Shown here one piece after another: positions 46,381-54,709 of a stretch of 61,456 nucleotides of DNA. Source of the stretch: Oceaniglobus roseus. Its GTDB lineage: Bacteria > Pseudomonadota > Alphaproteobacteria > Rhodobacterales > Rhodobacteraceae. The translations under genes and the position numbers were made by a program. The notes beneath the pieces were generated by a model, which was given only the letters and a program-made list of their open reading frames with translations, did not search any database and was not told the origin of the DNA. Where the stretch lies: positions 1 to 61,456 of the forward strand of contig NZ_PNOS01000032.1 of the NCBI RefSeq assembly GCF_002869745.1, in the 5' to 3' direction. The first letter of the stretch is position 1. Every line of letters starts with the position of its first letter.

Positions 46381-47244
46381 ATGCCGCCAATCGCACAGAT
46401 CCGCCCGCTGGACCCCGGGCTCTACTTCGTGGCGACGCCGATCGGCACCGCGCGCGACATCACCCTGCGCGCCCTCGACATCCTCGCCTCGGCCGACGCG
46501 ATCGCCGCCGAGGACACCCGCACGGCCCGCAAGCTCATGGAAATACATGGCATTCCGGTGGGTGGGCGACCGCTGATCGCCTATCACGACCACAACGGCG
46601 CCGCGGTGCGCCCGCGGCTGCTGGCGATGATGGCGGAAGGCCGCTCGGTTGCCTATGCCTCGGAGGCGGGAACGCCGCTGGTCGCCGATCCGGGCTTCGC
46701 GCTCGCCCGGGACGCGATCGCGCGGGGGCTGCCGGTGACCGGTGCGCCGGGGCCTTCGGCGCTGCTCGCGGCGCTGACGCTGGCGGGGCTGCCGACCGAC
46801 CGCTTCCTGTTCGCCGGGTTCCTGCCGCCCGCCTCGGCGGCGCGCCGCAAGGTTCTGCGCGAACTCGCGGCGGTCCCGGCGACACTGGTGTTCTTCGAGT
46901 CGCCCAAGCGGCTTTCGGGAACCGTTAGGGATATTGGTTCAGAGTTGGGCGAGACGCGGCGAATCGCGGTATGCCGGGAGCTGACGAAGAAGTTCGAGGA
47001 GGTGCGCCGCGGCACCGTGGCCGAAGTGCTGGCGGACTGCGAGGAGCGGCCGGTGCGCGGCGAGGTCGTGATCGTGCTGGACCGTGACCGCTCGGTGGCG
47101 GGCGAAGAGGACATGATCGCGGCCCTGCGCCGGGCGATGGAGACGATGACGGTGAAGGACGCGGCACGGGCCGTGGCCGAAGACCTGGGTTTGCCGAAAC
47201 GCGACGTCTACCAGGCGGCGCTGGAACTGGAGGGAAAGACATGA
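46381..47244 (+). CDS. rsmI: 16S rRNA (cytidine-1402-2'-O)-methyltransferase
   Basis: A 287-residue SAM-dependent enzyme that 2'-O-methylates C1402 of 16S rRNA. Family motifs are LYFVATPIGTARDITLRAL, DAIAAEDTRTARKLM, SEAGTPLVADPGF and LFAGFLPP. It is divergent from the lipoprotein gene and overlaps yraN by 4 bases. Confidence 0.94.
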   Translation: MPPIAQIRPLDPGLYFVATPIGTARDITLRALDILASADAIAAEDTRTARKLMEIHGIPVGGRPLIAYHDHNGAAVRPRLLAMMAEGRSVAYASEAGTPLVADPGFALARDAIARGLPVTGAPGPSALLAALTLAGLPTDRFLFAGFLPPASAARRKVLRELAAVPATLVFFESPKRLSGTVRDIGSELGETRRIAVCRELTKKFEEVRRGTVAEVLADCEERPVRGEVVIVLDRDRSVAGEEDMIAALRRAMETMTVKDAARAVAEDLGLPKRDVYQAALELEGKT

Positions 47245-47591
47245 GCGGTGCGGTTTCCTATCACGCCGGGCTCTGCGCGGAAGACCGGGTCGCAGCGGAA
47301 TACAGCCGTCGCGGCGCCGCCATCGTCGGCCGCAGGTGGCGCGGCAGGGGCGGCGAGATCGACGTCATCGCCCGCGAAGGTTCGGCGCTGGTCTTCATCG
47401 AGGTGAAGGCGTCGCGCAGCCATGCCCGCGCGGCGGAACGGATCGGCGCGCGCCAGATCGCGCGGCTCTACGATGCGGCCGCGGAATACGTCGCGACGGA
47501 ACCGGACGGCCTGAACACCGAGATGCGCTTCGACGTGGCGCTGATGGACCGGACCGGGGCCATCGAGATCCGCGAGAACGCCTTCATGTGA
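47241..47591 (+). CDS. yraN: YraN family (UPF0102) nuclease-like protein
   Basis: A 116-residue protein of the YraN/UPF0102 family with a restriction-endonuclease-like fold. The predicted active-site residues are visible in GGEIDVIAREGSALVFIEVKA, that is Glu, Asp, Glu and Lys in the usual order. Role not established; possibly in DNA processing. Translationally coupled to rsmI (ATGA). Confidence 0.9.
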   Translation: MSGAVSYHAGLCAEDRVAAEYSRRGAAIVGRRWRGRGGEIDVIAREGSALVFIEVKASRSHARAAERIGARQIARLYDAAAEYVATEPDGLNTEMRFDVALMDRTGAIEIRENAFM

Positions 47592-47679
47592 CGGGCGGCG
47601 CGCCCGCGCCGCGCGGATCCGCCATTGCTCCCGCCCGTCCCTCGGGCCATGAAAGCACATGTCAGGAACCGAGGGCCCC

Positions 47680-48627
47680 ATGTCACTGAAGATTGCCATC
47701 CAGATGGATCCCATCGCGCCGATCAACATCGACGCGGACTCCACCTTCCGCATCGCCGAAGAGGCGCAGAAGCGCGGTCACAGCCTGTTCTACTACACGC
47801 CGGACCGGCTGGCCTGGCAGCAGGGCCGGGTGACCGCGCGCGGCTGGCCGCTTGAGGTCCGGCGCGAGAAGGGCAACCATTTCACGCTGGGCGAAGAGGC
47901 CGAGGTCGATCTTTCAGACTGGGACGTGGTCTGGCTCAGGCAGGATCCGCCCTTCGACATGGGCTACATCACCACCACCCACCTTCTGGACTTCCTCGCG
48001 CCGAAGACGCTGGTGGTGAACAACCCGTTCTGGGTGCGCAACTATCCCGAGAAGCTGCTCTGCCTGCAATTCCCGGACCTGATCCCGCCGACGGCCATCG
48101 CGCGCGACCTCGCTACGCTGCGCGCCTTCAAGGCCGAGCACGGCGACATCATCCTGAAACCGCTCTACGGCAACGGCGGCGCGGGCGTGTTCCGCCTGAC
48201 GCCGGAGGATCGCAACATCGCGAGCCTGCACGAGCTGTTCTCGGGCATCAACCGCGAGCCGCTGATCGTGCAGAAATACCTGCCCGCTGTGACGAAGGGC
48301 GACAAGCGGGTGATCCTGGTCGAGGGGGAGCCGGTGGGCGCGATCAACCGCGTGCCGCAGCAGGGCGAGACGCGGTCGAACATGCATGTCGGCGGACGGG
48401 CCGAGAAGGTGGGCCTGACCGATCGCGACCGCGAGATCTGCGCCGCCATCGGCCCGCTGCTGCGCGAGAAGGGGCAGGTCTTCGTCGGCATCGACGTCAT
48501 CGGCGACTACCTGACCGAGATCAACCTGACCTCGCCGACCGGCATCCAGGAACTCGAGCGGTTCGACGGCACCAACATCACCGCCGGGCTGTGGGAGGCC
48601 ATCGAGGCGCGCTGCGCCGCGCGCTGA
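47680..48627 (+). CDS. gshB: glutathione synthetase
   Basis: A 315-residue ATP-grasp enzyme that joins gamma-glutamylcysteine and glycine. Family segments are [16 protein letters not shown] at the N-terminus, [34 protein letters not shown] (ATP loop) and [18 protein letters not shown] (metal site). The start at 47680 ([10 protein letters not shown]) has GAGG upstream and the usual N-terminal length; an ATG seven codons earlier is also open. Confidence 0.95.
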   Translation: MSLKIAIQMDPIAPINIDADSTFRIAEEAQKRGHSLFYYTPDRLAWQQGRVTARGWPLEVRREKGNHFTLGEEAEVDLSDWDVVWLRQDPPFDMGYITTTHLLDFLAPKTLVVNNPFWVRNYPEKLLCLQFPDLIPPTAIARDLATLRAFKAEHGDIILKPLYGNGGAGVFRLTPEDRNIASLHELFSGINREPLIVQKYLPAVTKGDKRVILVEGEPVGAINRVPQQGETRSNMHVGGRAEKVGLTDRDREICAAIGPLLREKGQVFVGIDVIGDYLTEINLTSPTGIQELERFDGTNITAGLWEAIEARCAAR

Positions 48628-48689
48628 GGCCCGGCATCGCCGGGTCCGCCCGCCCCTCGGCAAGACGGCGGTCCGCACCCCGGGGCGGC

Positions 48690-50198
48690 TCAGGCGGTGG
48701 CCGGGAGGCGGAAGCTCAGGGCTTCGGCGACGTGGCACTCCAGGACGCCGTCGCTTTGCGCGAGGTCGGCGATGGTGCGCGCCACGCGCAGCACCCGGTG
48801 ATAGCCGCGCGCCGACAATCCGAACCGGTCCGCCGCCTTCAGCAGCAGCGCCCGGCCGGCGGCGTCGGGGTTTGCGAACCGCTCCAGCAGCGCGCCCTCG
48901 GCGTCGGCGTTGACGGTCACGTCGTCAAGCCCGTCGTAGCGCTCGGCCTGCCGCATCCTCGCCGCGGCGACACGGGCCGCGACGACGGCGGAGCTTTCGC
49001 CGCTGGCGGGCAGGTCGAGATCCTGGAAGGAGACCGGCGGCACGTCGACGCGCAGATCGAAGCGGTCCATCAGCGGGCCGGAGATGCGGCCGAGATAGTC
49101 CTCGCCGCAATGGGGCACCCGGGCGCAGGCGCGGGCGGGGTCGGCCATGTGGCCGCACTTGCAGGGATTCGCCGCGGCGACCAGCATGAAGCGGCAGGGA
49201 TAGCGGACATGGGCATTGGCGCGGGCGACGACGACATCGCCGGTCTCGATCGGCTGGCGCAGGGTCTCCAGCACCGCGCGGGCGTATTCCGGCAGCTCGT
49301 CGAGGAACAGCACGCCGTTGTGGGCAAGCGAGATCTGTCCCGGCTTCGCGCCCTTGCCGCCGCCGACGATGGCGGCCATCGAGGCGGTGTGGTGCGGCTC
49401 CATGAAGGGCCGCTCGCGCGAGATCCCGCCTTCGGTCAGCAGCCCGGCGAGCGAGTGGATCATCGAGGTGTCGAGCGCCTCCTTCGCCGTCAGCGGCGGC
49501 AGCAGCCCCGGCAGGCGCTTCACCAGCATCGACTTGCCCGAGCCCGGCGCGCCCACCAGCAGCAGGTGGTGACGTCCGGCGGCGGCGATCTCCAGCGCCC
49601 GCTTCGCGCGCTCCTGGCCCTTGACCTCGGACAGGTCGCGGCTGTGGACCGAGGGGGCGACGATGCCGGCCGTGGCGGGCGACAGCGGCGACTGGCCGTT
49701 GAAATGTCGGATCGCCTCGGAAAGGCTTGCGGGCGCGATCACCGTTGCCGCCTCGACCCATGCCGCCTCGGCCCCGCAGGCCTTCGGGCAGAGCAGGACG
49801 CGATCCTCCGTCGCGGCGGTCAGGGCGGCGGGCAGGGCACCGATGACCGGCACCAGCGTGCCGTCGAGGGAGAGCTCGCCCAGGGCGAGCGTGCCTTCGA
49901 CCTCGTCCTTCGGCAGGATATCGAGCGCGGCGAGCAGGGCGAGGGCGATGGGCAGGTCGAAGTGCGACCCTTCCTTCGGCAGGTCGGCGGGCGAGAGGTT
50001 GACGGTGATCCGCTTGCTCGGCAGCGCGATGGCGAGGGCGTTCAGCGCGGCGCGCACCCGCTCGCGCGCTTCCGACACCGCCTTGTCGGGCAGGCCGACG
50101 ACCGAGAAGGCGGGCAGGCCGGGCGCGATGGCGCACTGCACCTCGACCAGGCGCGCCTCGATCCCCTCGAAGGCGACCGTGTAGGTTCTTGAGACCAC
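48690..50198 (-). CDS. comM: ComM/YifB family Mg-chelatase-like AAA+ ATPase
   Basis: A 502-residue protein of the ComM family, hexameric helicases that drive branch migration during natural transformation. The N-terminal Lon-protease-like domain reads LPAFSVVGLPDKAVSEARERVRAAL. The AAA+ domain has Walker A GAPGSGKS at residues 216-223, Walker B VLFLDELPE and a C-terminal Mg-chelatase domain with a Cys-containing loop (NPCKCGHMADPARACARVPHC). In this group no competence operon is visible nearby. Confidence 0.92.
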   Translation of the reverse strand: MVSRTYTVAFEGIEARLVEVQCAIAPGLPAFSVVGLPDKAVSEARERVRAALNALAIALPSKRITVNLSPADLPKEGSHFDLPIALALLAALDILPKDEVEGTLALGELSLDGTLVPVIGALPAALTAATEDRVLLCPKACGAEAAWVEAATVIAPASLSEAIRHFNGQSPLSPATAGIVAPSVHSRDLSEVKGQERAKRALEIAAAGRHHLLLVGAPGSGKSMLVKRLPGLLPPLTAKEALDTSMIHSLAGLLTEGGISRERPFMEPHHTASMAAIVGGGKGAKPGQISLAHNGVLFLDELPEYARAVLETLRQPIETGDVVVARANAHVRYPCRFMLVAAANPCKCGHMADPARACARVPHCGEDYLGRISGPLMDRFDLRVDVPPVSFQDLDLPASGESSAVVAARVAAARMRQAERYDGLDDVTVNADAEGALLERFANPDAAGRALLLKAADRFGLSARGYHRVLRVARTIADLAQSDGVLECHVAEALSFRLPATA

Positions 50199-50255
50199 CC
50201 TCCGCTCCTGCCGCTGGACTTCGTTAACGGCTAGGGCAGGGGCGTTTAGGAATGG

Positions 50256-51143
50256 TTAACGATGCGCCTTCCCGGTGTCCGCGACCAGCGCCATGAAGGC
50301 AGGCCAGGCCTCGGGGTCGGCTGCGGTCCTGTCGCGGCAGAAGGCGTTGCAGAAGCCGTAGATCCTGCCGTCGAACTCCAGGAAATGGGTCACCGGCCTG
50401 CCCGAACAGGGGCAGCTGTCGTTGACCGCCGGGCCGTGGTCCACCGCGCCGGCCGGACGGGGGGCCGGGCCGGGCCAGGCGGTCTGTTCGCAGGGGCGCG
50501 CGTACCAGGGCAGGTCGTCGCCGTGGACAAGGCCCATGGCCCGCCAGCGGCGAAACGCCGGATCGGCAAGGTGGGCGTCGACATAGGCGCGGGCGGCGGC
50601 GCCCACGCTCAACCCGTAGGTGGCGATGCGCGTCGCCACCGGGGCGAAGAAGGCGTCGGCGGCGGAGTAGGGCCCGCAGAGCCACGGACCTTCGGCGGCG
50701 CAGGCGCGGCGGGCATGGTCCCAGATCGTCTCGAGCCGTCGCAGGTCCGCCTGCACCCCGTCCGAAGCCTCGAAGCCGGTGTAGGCGCAGCGCAGGTTCA
50801 TCGGGCAGGCGCTGCGCAGGGCGGTGAAGCCTGCGTGCATCTCGGACGCGAGGGTCCGGGCGATCGCGCGGGCCTTCGGGTCGGTCGGCCAGATCCCGGC
50901 CCCGGGGTGGCGCGAGGCCAGCTCCTCGGCGATGGCGAGGCTTTCCGAGACCACGGCGCCGTCGTCGAAGACGGCGGTCGGCACCGTGCGGGCGGGGGCG
51001 AGGGCCGACATCTGGTCGGCCACGGCGCCGTCGTTGAAGTCCACCATCTTCGTGGCGAACGGGATGTTCCAGCGGTCGAACAGAAGCCAGCCGCGCAGGG
51101 ACCAGGAGGAATAGGCGTAATCGCCGAGGTAAAGCTGTGTCAT
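50256..51143 (-). CDS. glutathione S-transferase with C-terminal Cys-rich domain
   Basis: A 295-residue protein. The N-terminal thioredoxin-like GST domain (LGDYAYSSWSLRGW, ARTVPTAVFDDGAVVSESLAI with the cis-Pro and Glu/Ser glutathione site) is followed by an all-helical GST C domain to about residue 225. A further ~60 residues add a YHS-like module with CPC and CNAFC pairs that could bind a metal. Substrate unknown. GSTs with this tail appear in Rhodobacterales. It lies downstream of no obvious operon partner. Confidence 0.82.
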   Translation of the reverse strand: MTQLYLGDYAYSSWSLRGWLLFDRWNIPFATKMVDFNDGAVADQMSALAPARTVPTAVFDDGAVVSESLAIAEELASRHPGAGIWPTDPKARAIARTLASEMHAGFTALRSACPMNLRCAYTGFEASDGVQADLRRLETIWDHARRACAAEGPWLCGPYSAADAFFAPVATRIATYGLSVGAAARAYVDAHLADPAFRRWRAMGLVHGDDLPWYARPCEQTAWPGPAPRPAGAVDHGPAVNDSCPCSGRPVTHFLEFDGRIYGFCNAFCRDRTAADPEAWPAFMALVADTGKAHR

Positions 51144-51201
51144 GGCGCGACGCTAGGGCGACGGCGGACGGCGGGGAAGCGAATCTTCGTCATCGCGGTC
51201 A

Positions 51202-51774
51202 TCACGGCCGGTGATTGACCGGCCCCGCCGTTCCCGCGGCATAGTCGAGCCGGGTCAGCGACAGCGGCTCGATCCGCTGGGCGAGCGCCTGGTAGGGGGT
51301 GCAGCCGGTCGCGGCGGCGAACTGCGTCAGGATCGTGCCGATATGGGCGACGGCGACGATGTCGCGCCCGGGATGCGCCGCCGAGAGCGCGGCGACGGCG
51401 GCCGAGACCCGCGCCGCCGCGGCGTTCCAGCTTTCGCCCTCTGGCGGCGCGATGTCGCCCGGTTCCTCCCAGTACCGTCGGGACAGCGCGGGATCGCGGG
51501 CCGCGATCACGTCGAAGGTCAGTCCGTCCCACGCGCCGAAGTCGAATTCCCTGAGCGCGGCGGCATCGGGCAGGCGCTGCCGCTTGCCCTGCAGGGCGTC
51601 CGCCGTCGCCCGTGCACGCAGCAGGTCCGACGAGACGACCAGTGCATCCTCCGGCAGCGCCGCCGCCAGCCGGCAAAGGGCGGCGCTGTCCGAGAGGTCG
51701 GCCGCCACGTCGCGCCAGCCGCAGACCGCCTTCTGGTGCGTCGGACCGTGGCGCACCCACCACCAGGCGCTCAC
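51202..51774 (-). CDS. histidine phosphatase family protein (possible alpha-ribazole phosphatase)
   Basis: A 190-residue phosphoglycerate-mutase-fold enzyme with the RHG motif at residues 8-10 (WVRHGPTHQ), a second catalytic His in VAVAHIGTIL and the FGAWDGLTF segment resembling GxWEGxxW of CobC. The GTG start overlaps the cobU stop (GTGA), so it is translated with that cobalamin gene. That context favours alpha-ribazole-phosphatase activity in B12 assembly, but the family is broad. Confidence 0.8.
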   Translation of the reverse strand: MSAWWWVRHGPTHQKAVCGWRDVAADLSDSAALCRLAAALPEDALVVSSDLLRARATADALQGKRQRLPDAAALREFDFGAWDGLTFDVIAARDPALSRRYWEEPGDIAPPEGESWNAAAARVSAAVAALSAAHPGRDIVAVAHIGTILTQFAAATGCTPYQALAQRIEPLSLTRLDYAAGTAGPVNHRP

Positions 51775-52307
51775 GAACCGTCCCCGGGCAGCGCGCCCTT
51801 CAGCACCAGCGGCAGCCCGGCCATCACGGCGACGACCAGCCCGGCGCGTTCCGCCAGCCGACGGTTCAGCCGTCCCTGCGCATTGCGGAACCGGCGGGCC
51901 AGCGCGTTGTCGGGCACGATGCCCTGACCGACCTCGTTGCTGACCACGACAAGGGGGCAGGGCAGGGCGTCGAGCGCGTCCAGCAGGGCGGCACACTCCG
52001 CCTCGACATCGGCATCGGCCAGGATGAGGTTGCTGAGCCAAAGTGTCGCACAATCGAGCAGCGCGATGTCCGAGGGCGCGAGCGCGCCAAGCGCCCGCGG
52101 CAGGTCCAGCGGCACTTCCCGCGTCTGCCAGCCTTCCCCGCGGGCGGCACGGTGGGCCCTTATTTTCTCTCGCATTTCATCGTCGAAGGCCTGCGCGGTG
52201 GCAAGATACACCGGCCGACGGTGCCGCTCGGACAGGACCAGACGCTCGGCGAAATCGGATTTTCCCGAGGCGGCGCCACCTAGCACAAGGGAAACATTCG
52301 GCAACAT
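51771..52307 (-). CDS. cobU: adenosylcobinamide kinase / adenosylcobinamide-phosphate guanylyltransferase
   Basis: A 178-residue bifunctional enzyme of cobalamin nucleotide-loop assembly. The P-loop is LVLGGAASGKSDFAE (residues 8-22), followed by PVYLATAQAFDDEMREKIRAHRAARGEGW with the catalytic His region and VVVSNEVGQGIVPDNALARRFRN. The ATG at 52307 is favoured, since the P-loop normally begins about ten residues from the start. It is followed by the overlapping histidine phosphatase and is divergent from rpoH2. No other cob genes are in the window. Confidence 0.9.
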   Translation of the reverse strand: MLPNVSLVLGGAASGKSDFAERLVLSERHRRPVYLATAQAFDDEMREKIRAHRAARGEGWQTREVPLDLPRALGALAPSDIALLDCATLWLSNLILADADVEAECAALLDALDALPCPLVVVSNEVGQGIVPDNALARRFRNAQGRLNRRLAERAGLVVAVMAGLPLVLKGALPGDGS

Positions 52308-52323
52308 GTCCGGCAACTTTCTT

Positions 52324-52353
52324 TGATCCAGTAACGTTACGACCCCGTAGATT
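52324..52353 (+). promoter_or_regulatory. RpoE-type promoter of rpoH2
   Basis: TGATCC at 52324-52329, 18 bases, then TAGATT at 52348-52353, 52 bases upstream of the rpoH2 ATG. TGATCC is the -35 element I recall for RpoE (ECF11, singlet-oxygen) promoters in Rhodobacter, where rpoH2 is a direct target. The element is seen; the regulation is inferred. Confidence 0.6.
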
Positions 52354-52405
52354 TCACAAATGTTTAAGGGCCCGGGCTGGCGGGCCGCAATCGGGGAAAT
52401 ATGCG

Positions 52406-53284
52406 ATGGCACTCGACGGTTTCAACGATCAGACACTCCCGCGGCGGGCCATGAAGGCCGAACTCCTGGACGCGGAGACGGAATTGCAGCTGGCCTATGC
52501 CTGGCGCGATCATCGGGACGAGAAGGCGCTGCACCGTCTGATCACCGCCTACATGCGGCTGGCGATCTCGATGGCCTCGAAGTTCCGCCGTTACGGTGCA
52601 CCGATGAACGACCTTATTCAGGAGGCGAGCCTCGGGCTGATGAAGGCGGCCGACAAGTTCGACCCCGACCGCGGCGTGCGCTTCTCGACCTATGCCGTGT
52701 GGTGGATCAAGGCCAGCATCCAGGACTATGTCATGCGCAACTGGTCGATGGTGCGCACCGGCTCGACCTCCTCGCAGAAATCGCTGTTCTTCAACATGCG
52801 CCGGGTGCAGGCGCGGCTGGAGCGCGAGGCGGCGGCGCGGGGCGAGCGGCTGGACATGCACCAGATGCGCCAGATGATCGCCGTCGAGGTCGGCGTGCCG
52901 CTACATGACGTCGAGATGATGGAGGGGCGGCTTTCGGGATCGGACTATTCGCTGAACGCCACGCAGTCCTCCGAGGAAGAGGGCCGTGCCTGGATCGATG
53001 CGCTGGAGGACGAGGGCGAGCAGGCGGCCGAGTCGGTGGAGCGCAGCAAGGACATGGGCACCCTGCGCAACTGGCTGCTGACCGCCATGGCGGACCTGAA
53101 CGACCGCGAGAAGTTCATCGTGCGCGAGCGCAAGCTGCGCGACGAGGCGCGGACGCTCGAGTCCCTCGGCAACGAGCTTGGCCTCAGCAAGGAGCGGGTG
53201 CGCCAGCTCGAGGCGGCGGCGTTCAACAAGATGAAGCGCAGCCTGGAGACACAGTCGCGCGAGGTCCTGCACTTCCTGGCGTGA
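52406..53284 (+). CDS. rpoH2: RNA polymerase sigma factor, RpoH2 (RpoHII) type
   Basis: A 292-residue sigma-32-family factor. Region 2 includes MRLAISMASKFRRYGAPMNDLIQEASLGLMKA and FSTYAVWWIKASIQDYVMRNWSMVR, the RpoH box appears as SQKSLFFNMRR, and region 4 ends with LSKERVRQLEAAAFNKM. The paralogue RpoH2 in Rhodobacter responds to singlet oxygen through RpoE, and the TGATCC promoter here favours that identity over RpoH1, but sequence alone is not decisive. The ATG at 52406 has GGGGAAAT-like sequence upstream. Confidence 0.88.
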   Translation: MALDGFNDQTLPRRAMKAELLDAETELQLAYAWRDHRDEKALHRLITAYMRLAISMASKFRRYGAPMNDLIQEASLGLMKAADKFDPDRGVRFSTYAVWWIKASIQDYVMRNWSMVRTGSTSSQKSLFFNMRRVQARLEREAAARGERLDMHQMRQMIAVEVGVPLHDVEMMEGRLSGSDYSLNATQSSEEEGRAWIDALEDEGEQAAESVERSKDMGTLRNWLLTAMADLNDREKFIVRERKLRDEARTLESLGNELGLSKERVRQLEAAAFNKMKRSLETQSREVLHFLA

Positions 53285-53434
53285 GGCGCGGTCCGGCGGA
53301 GCGGCCTCAGGGCCGCGCGCCGACGCGACAACCCGGTGGCCGCGCGCCGACGCGACCCCGGATCGGGGATCGCGCCGCGCTTGTACCGCCGTCACGGCTT
53401 GCCTAGAACCGTGTGAACCCTGCGGAGCGCGGTC

Positions 53435-54658
53435 ATGGCAAGCGGCAGACATATCCTTCTGATCATCGCGGGCGGGATCGCGGCCTACAAGGCGCTTGAG
53501 CTGATCCGCCGCCTGCGCGAGCGCGGGATGCACGTGACGCCGGTGCTGACCCGCGCGGCGCAACAGTTCGTCACCCCGCTGTCGGTCTCGGCCCTAGCCG
53601 GGCGCAAGGTCTTCACCGACCTCTTCGACCTCACCGACGAAGCGGAGATGGGCCATATCGAGCTGTCGCGCGCCGCCGATCTGGTGGTGGTCGTTCCCGC
53701 CACCGCCGATCTCATGGCGAAGATGGCGCAGGGGCAGGCCGACGATCTGGCTTCGACCCTGCTGATGGCCACCGACAAGCGGGTGTTGATCGCCCCCGCC
53801 ATGAACGTCCGGATGTGGCAGCACCCGGCCCTGCAGCGCAACCTCGCGCTGCTGAATGGCGACGGCATCCTGACGGTGGGCCCCGACGAGGGCACAATGG
53901 CCTGCGGCGAATTCGGGCCCGGCCGCATGGCCGAGCCCGCGGCGATCGTCGCGGCCGTCGAGGGGGCGCTGGCCGAAGGGCCGCTCTCCGGCCGCCATGT
54001 CCTCGTCACCTCCGGCCCGACCCACGAACCCATCGACCCGGTGCGCTATATCGCCAACCGCTCGTCCGGGGCGCAGGGCACGGCCTTGGCCGAGGCGCTG
54101 CTGGACCTCGGGGCGCGCGTGACCTTCGTCACCGGCCCCGCGCAGGTGCCACCGCCCCCACGCGCCGAGGTCGTCCGGGTCGAGACGGCGCGCGAGATGC
54201 TGGCCGCGGTCGAGGCGGCGCTTCCGGCCGATGCCGCCGTCTTCGCGGCGGCGGTCGCGGACTGGCACGTCACCGGCGCAGCGGAGCAGAAGATCAAGAA
54301 GACCGCGGGCGGGCTGCCGACCCTGACCTTCGCCGAGAACCCCGACATCCTCGCCACGGTATCGCAGCGGACCGAAGGACGGCCGCCGCTTGTCGTCGGC
54401 TTCGCCGCCGAGACCGAGAACGTGGTCGAACACGCGACGGCGAAGCGGCTGCGCAAGGGCTGCGACTGGATCGTCGCCAACGACGTCTCGCCCGCCACCG
54501 GGATCATGGGCGGCGCCGAGAACGCCGTCACCCTGATCCGTGCCGCGGGTGTCGAGGAATGGCCGCGCCTGCCCAAGGCCGAGGTCGCCCGCCGCCTCGC
54601 CGCGCGCATCGCCGCCGCCCTGAACGGCGAAACAGATCGGGACGGCGCGGCAGACTGA
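53435..54658 (+). CDS. coaBC: bifunctional phosphopantothenoylcysteine decarboxylase / synthase
   Basis: A 407-residue enzyme that makes 4'-phosphopantetheine for coenzyme A. The N-terminal flavin decarboxylase part (CoaC) has HIELSRAADLVVVVPATADLMAKMAQG with the catalytic His and the PAMNVRMW motif. The C-terminal synthase (CoaB) has VTSGPTHEPIDPVRYIANRSSG, KIKKTAGG and VGFAAETENV. Length is standard. It follows rpoH2 by 150 bases. Confidence 0.95.
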   Translation: MASGRHILLIIAGGIAAYKALELIRRLRERGMHVTPVLTRAAQQFVTPLSVSALAGRKVFTDLFDLTDEAEMGHIELSRAADLVVVVPATADLMAKMAQGQADDLASTLLMATDKRVLIAPAMNVRMWQHPALQRNLALLNGDGILTVGPDEGTMACGEFGPGRMAEPAAIVAAVEGALAEGPLSGRHVLVTSGPTHEPIDPVRYIANRSSGAQGTALAEALLDLGARVTFVTGPAQVPPPPRAEVVRVETAREMLAAVEAALPADAAVFAAAVADWHVTGAAEQKIKKTAGGLPTLTFAENPDILATVSQRTEGRPPLVVGFAAETENVVEHATAKRLRKGCDWIVANDVSPATGIMGGAENAVTLIRAAGVEEWPRLPKAEVARRLAARIAAALNGETDRDGAAD

Positions 54659-54709
54659 GGGGCGGGGTGGTTGCACTCCATGGGCTTCCGGGCCATCCTC
54701 GGACCCGCC

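Noticed and set aside
50222-50261. Inverted CGTTAAC ... GTTAACG between comM and the GST gene, possible CtrA-type or terminator signal
   Set aside because: The arms are 26 bases apart, one arm contains the GST stop codon, and the spacing does not match a CtrA site.
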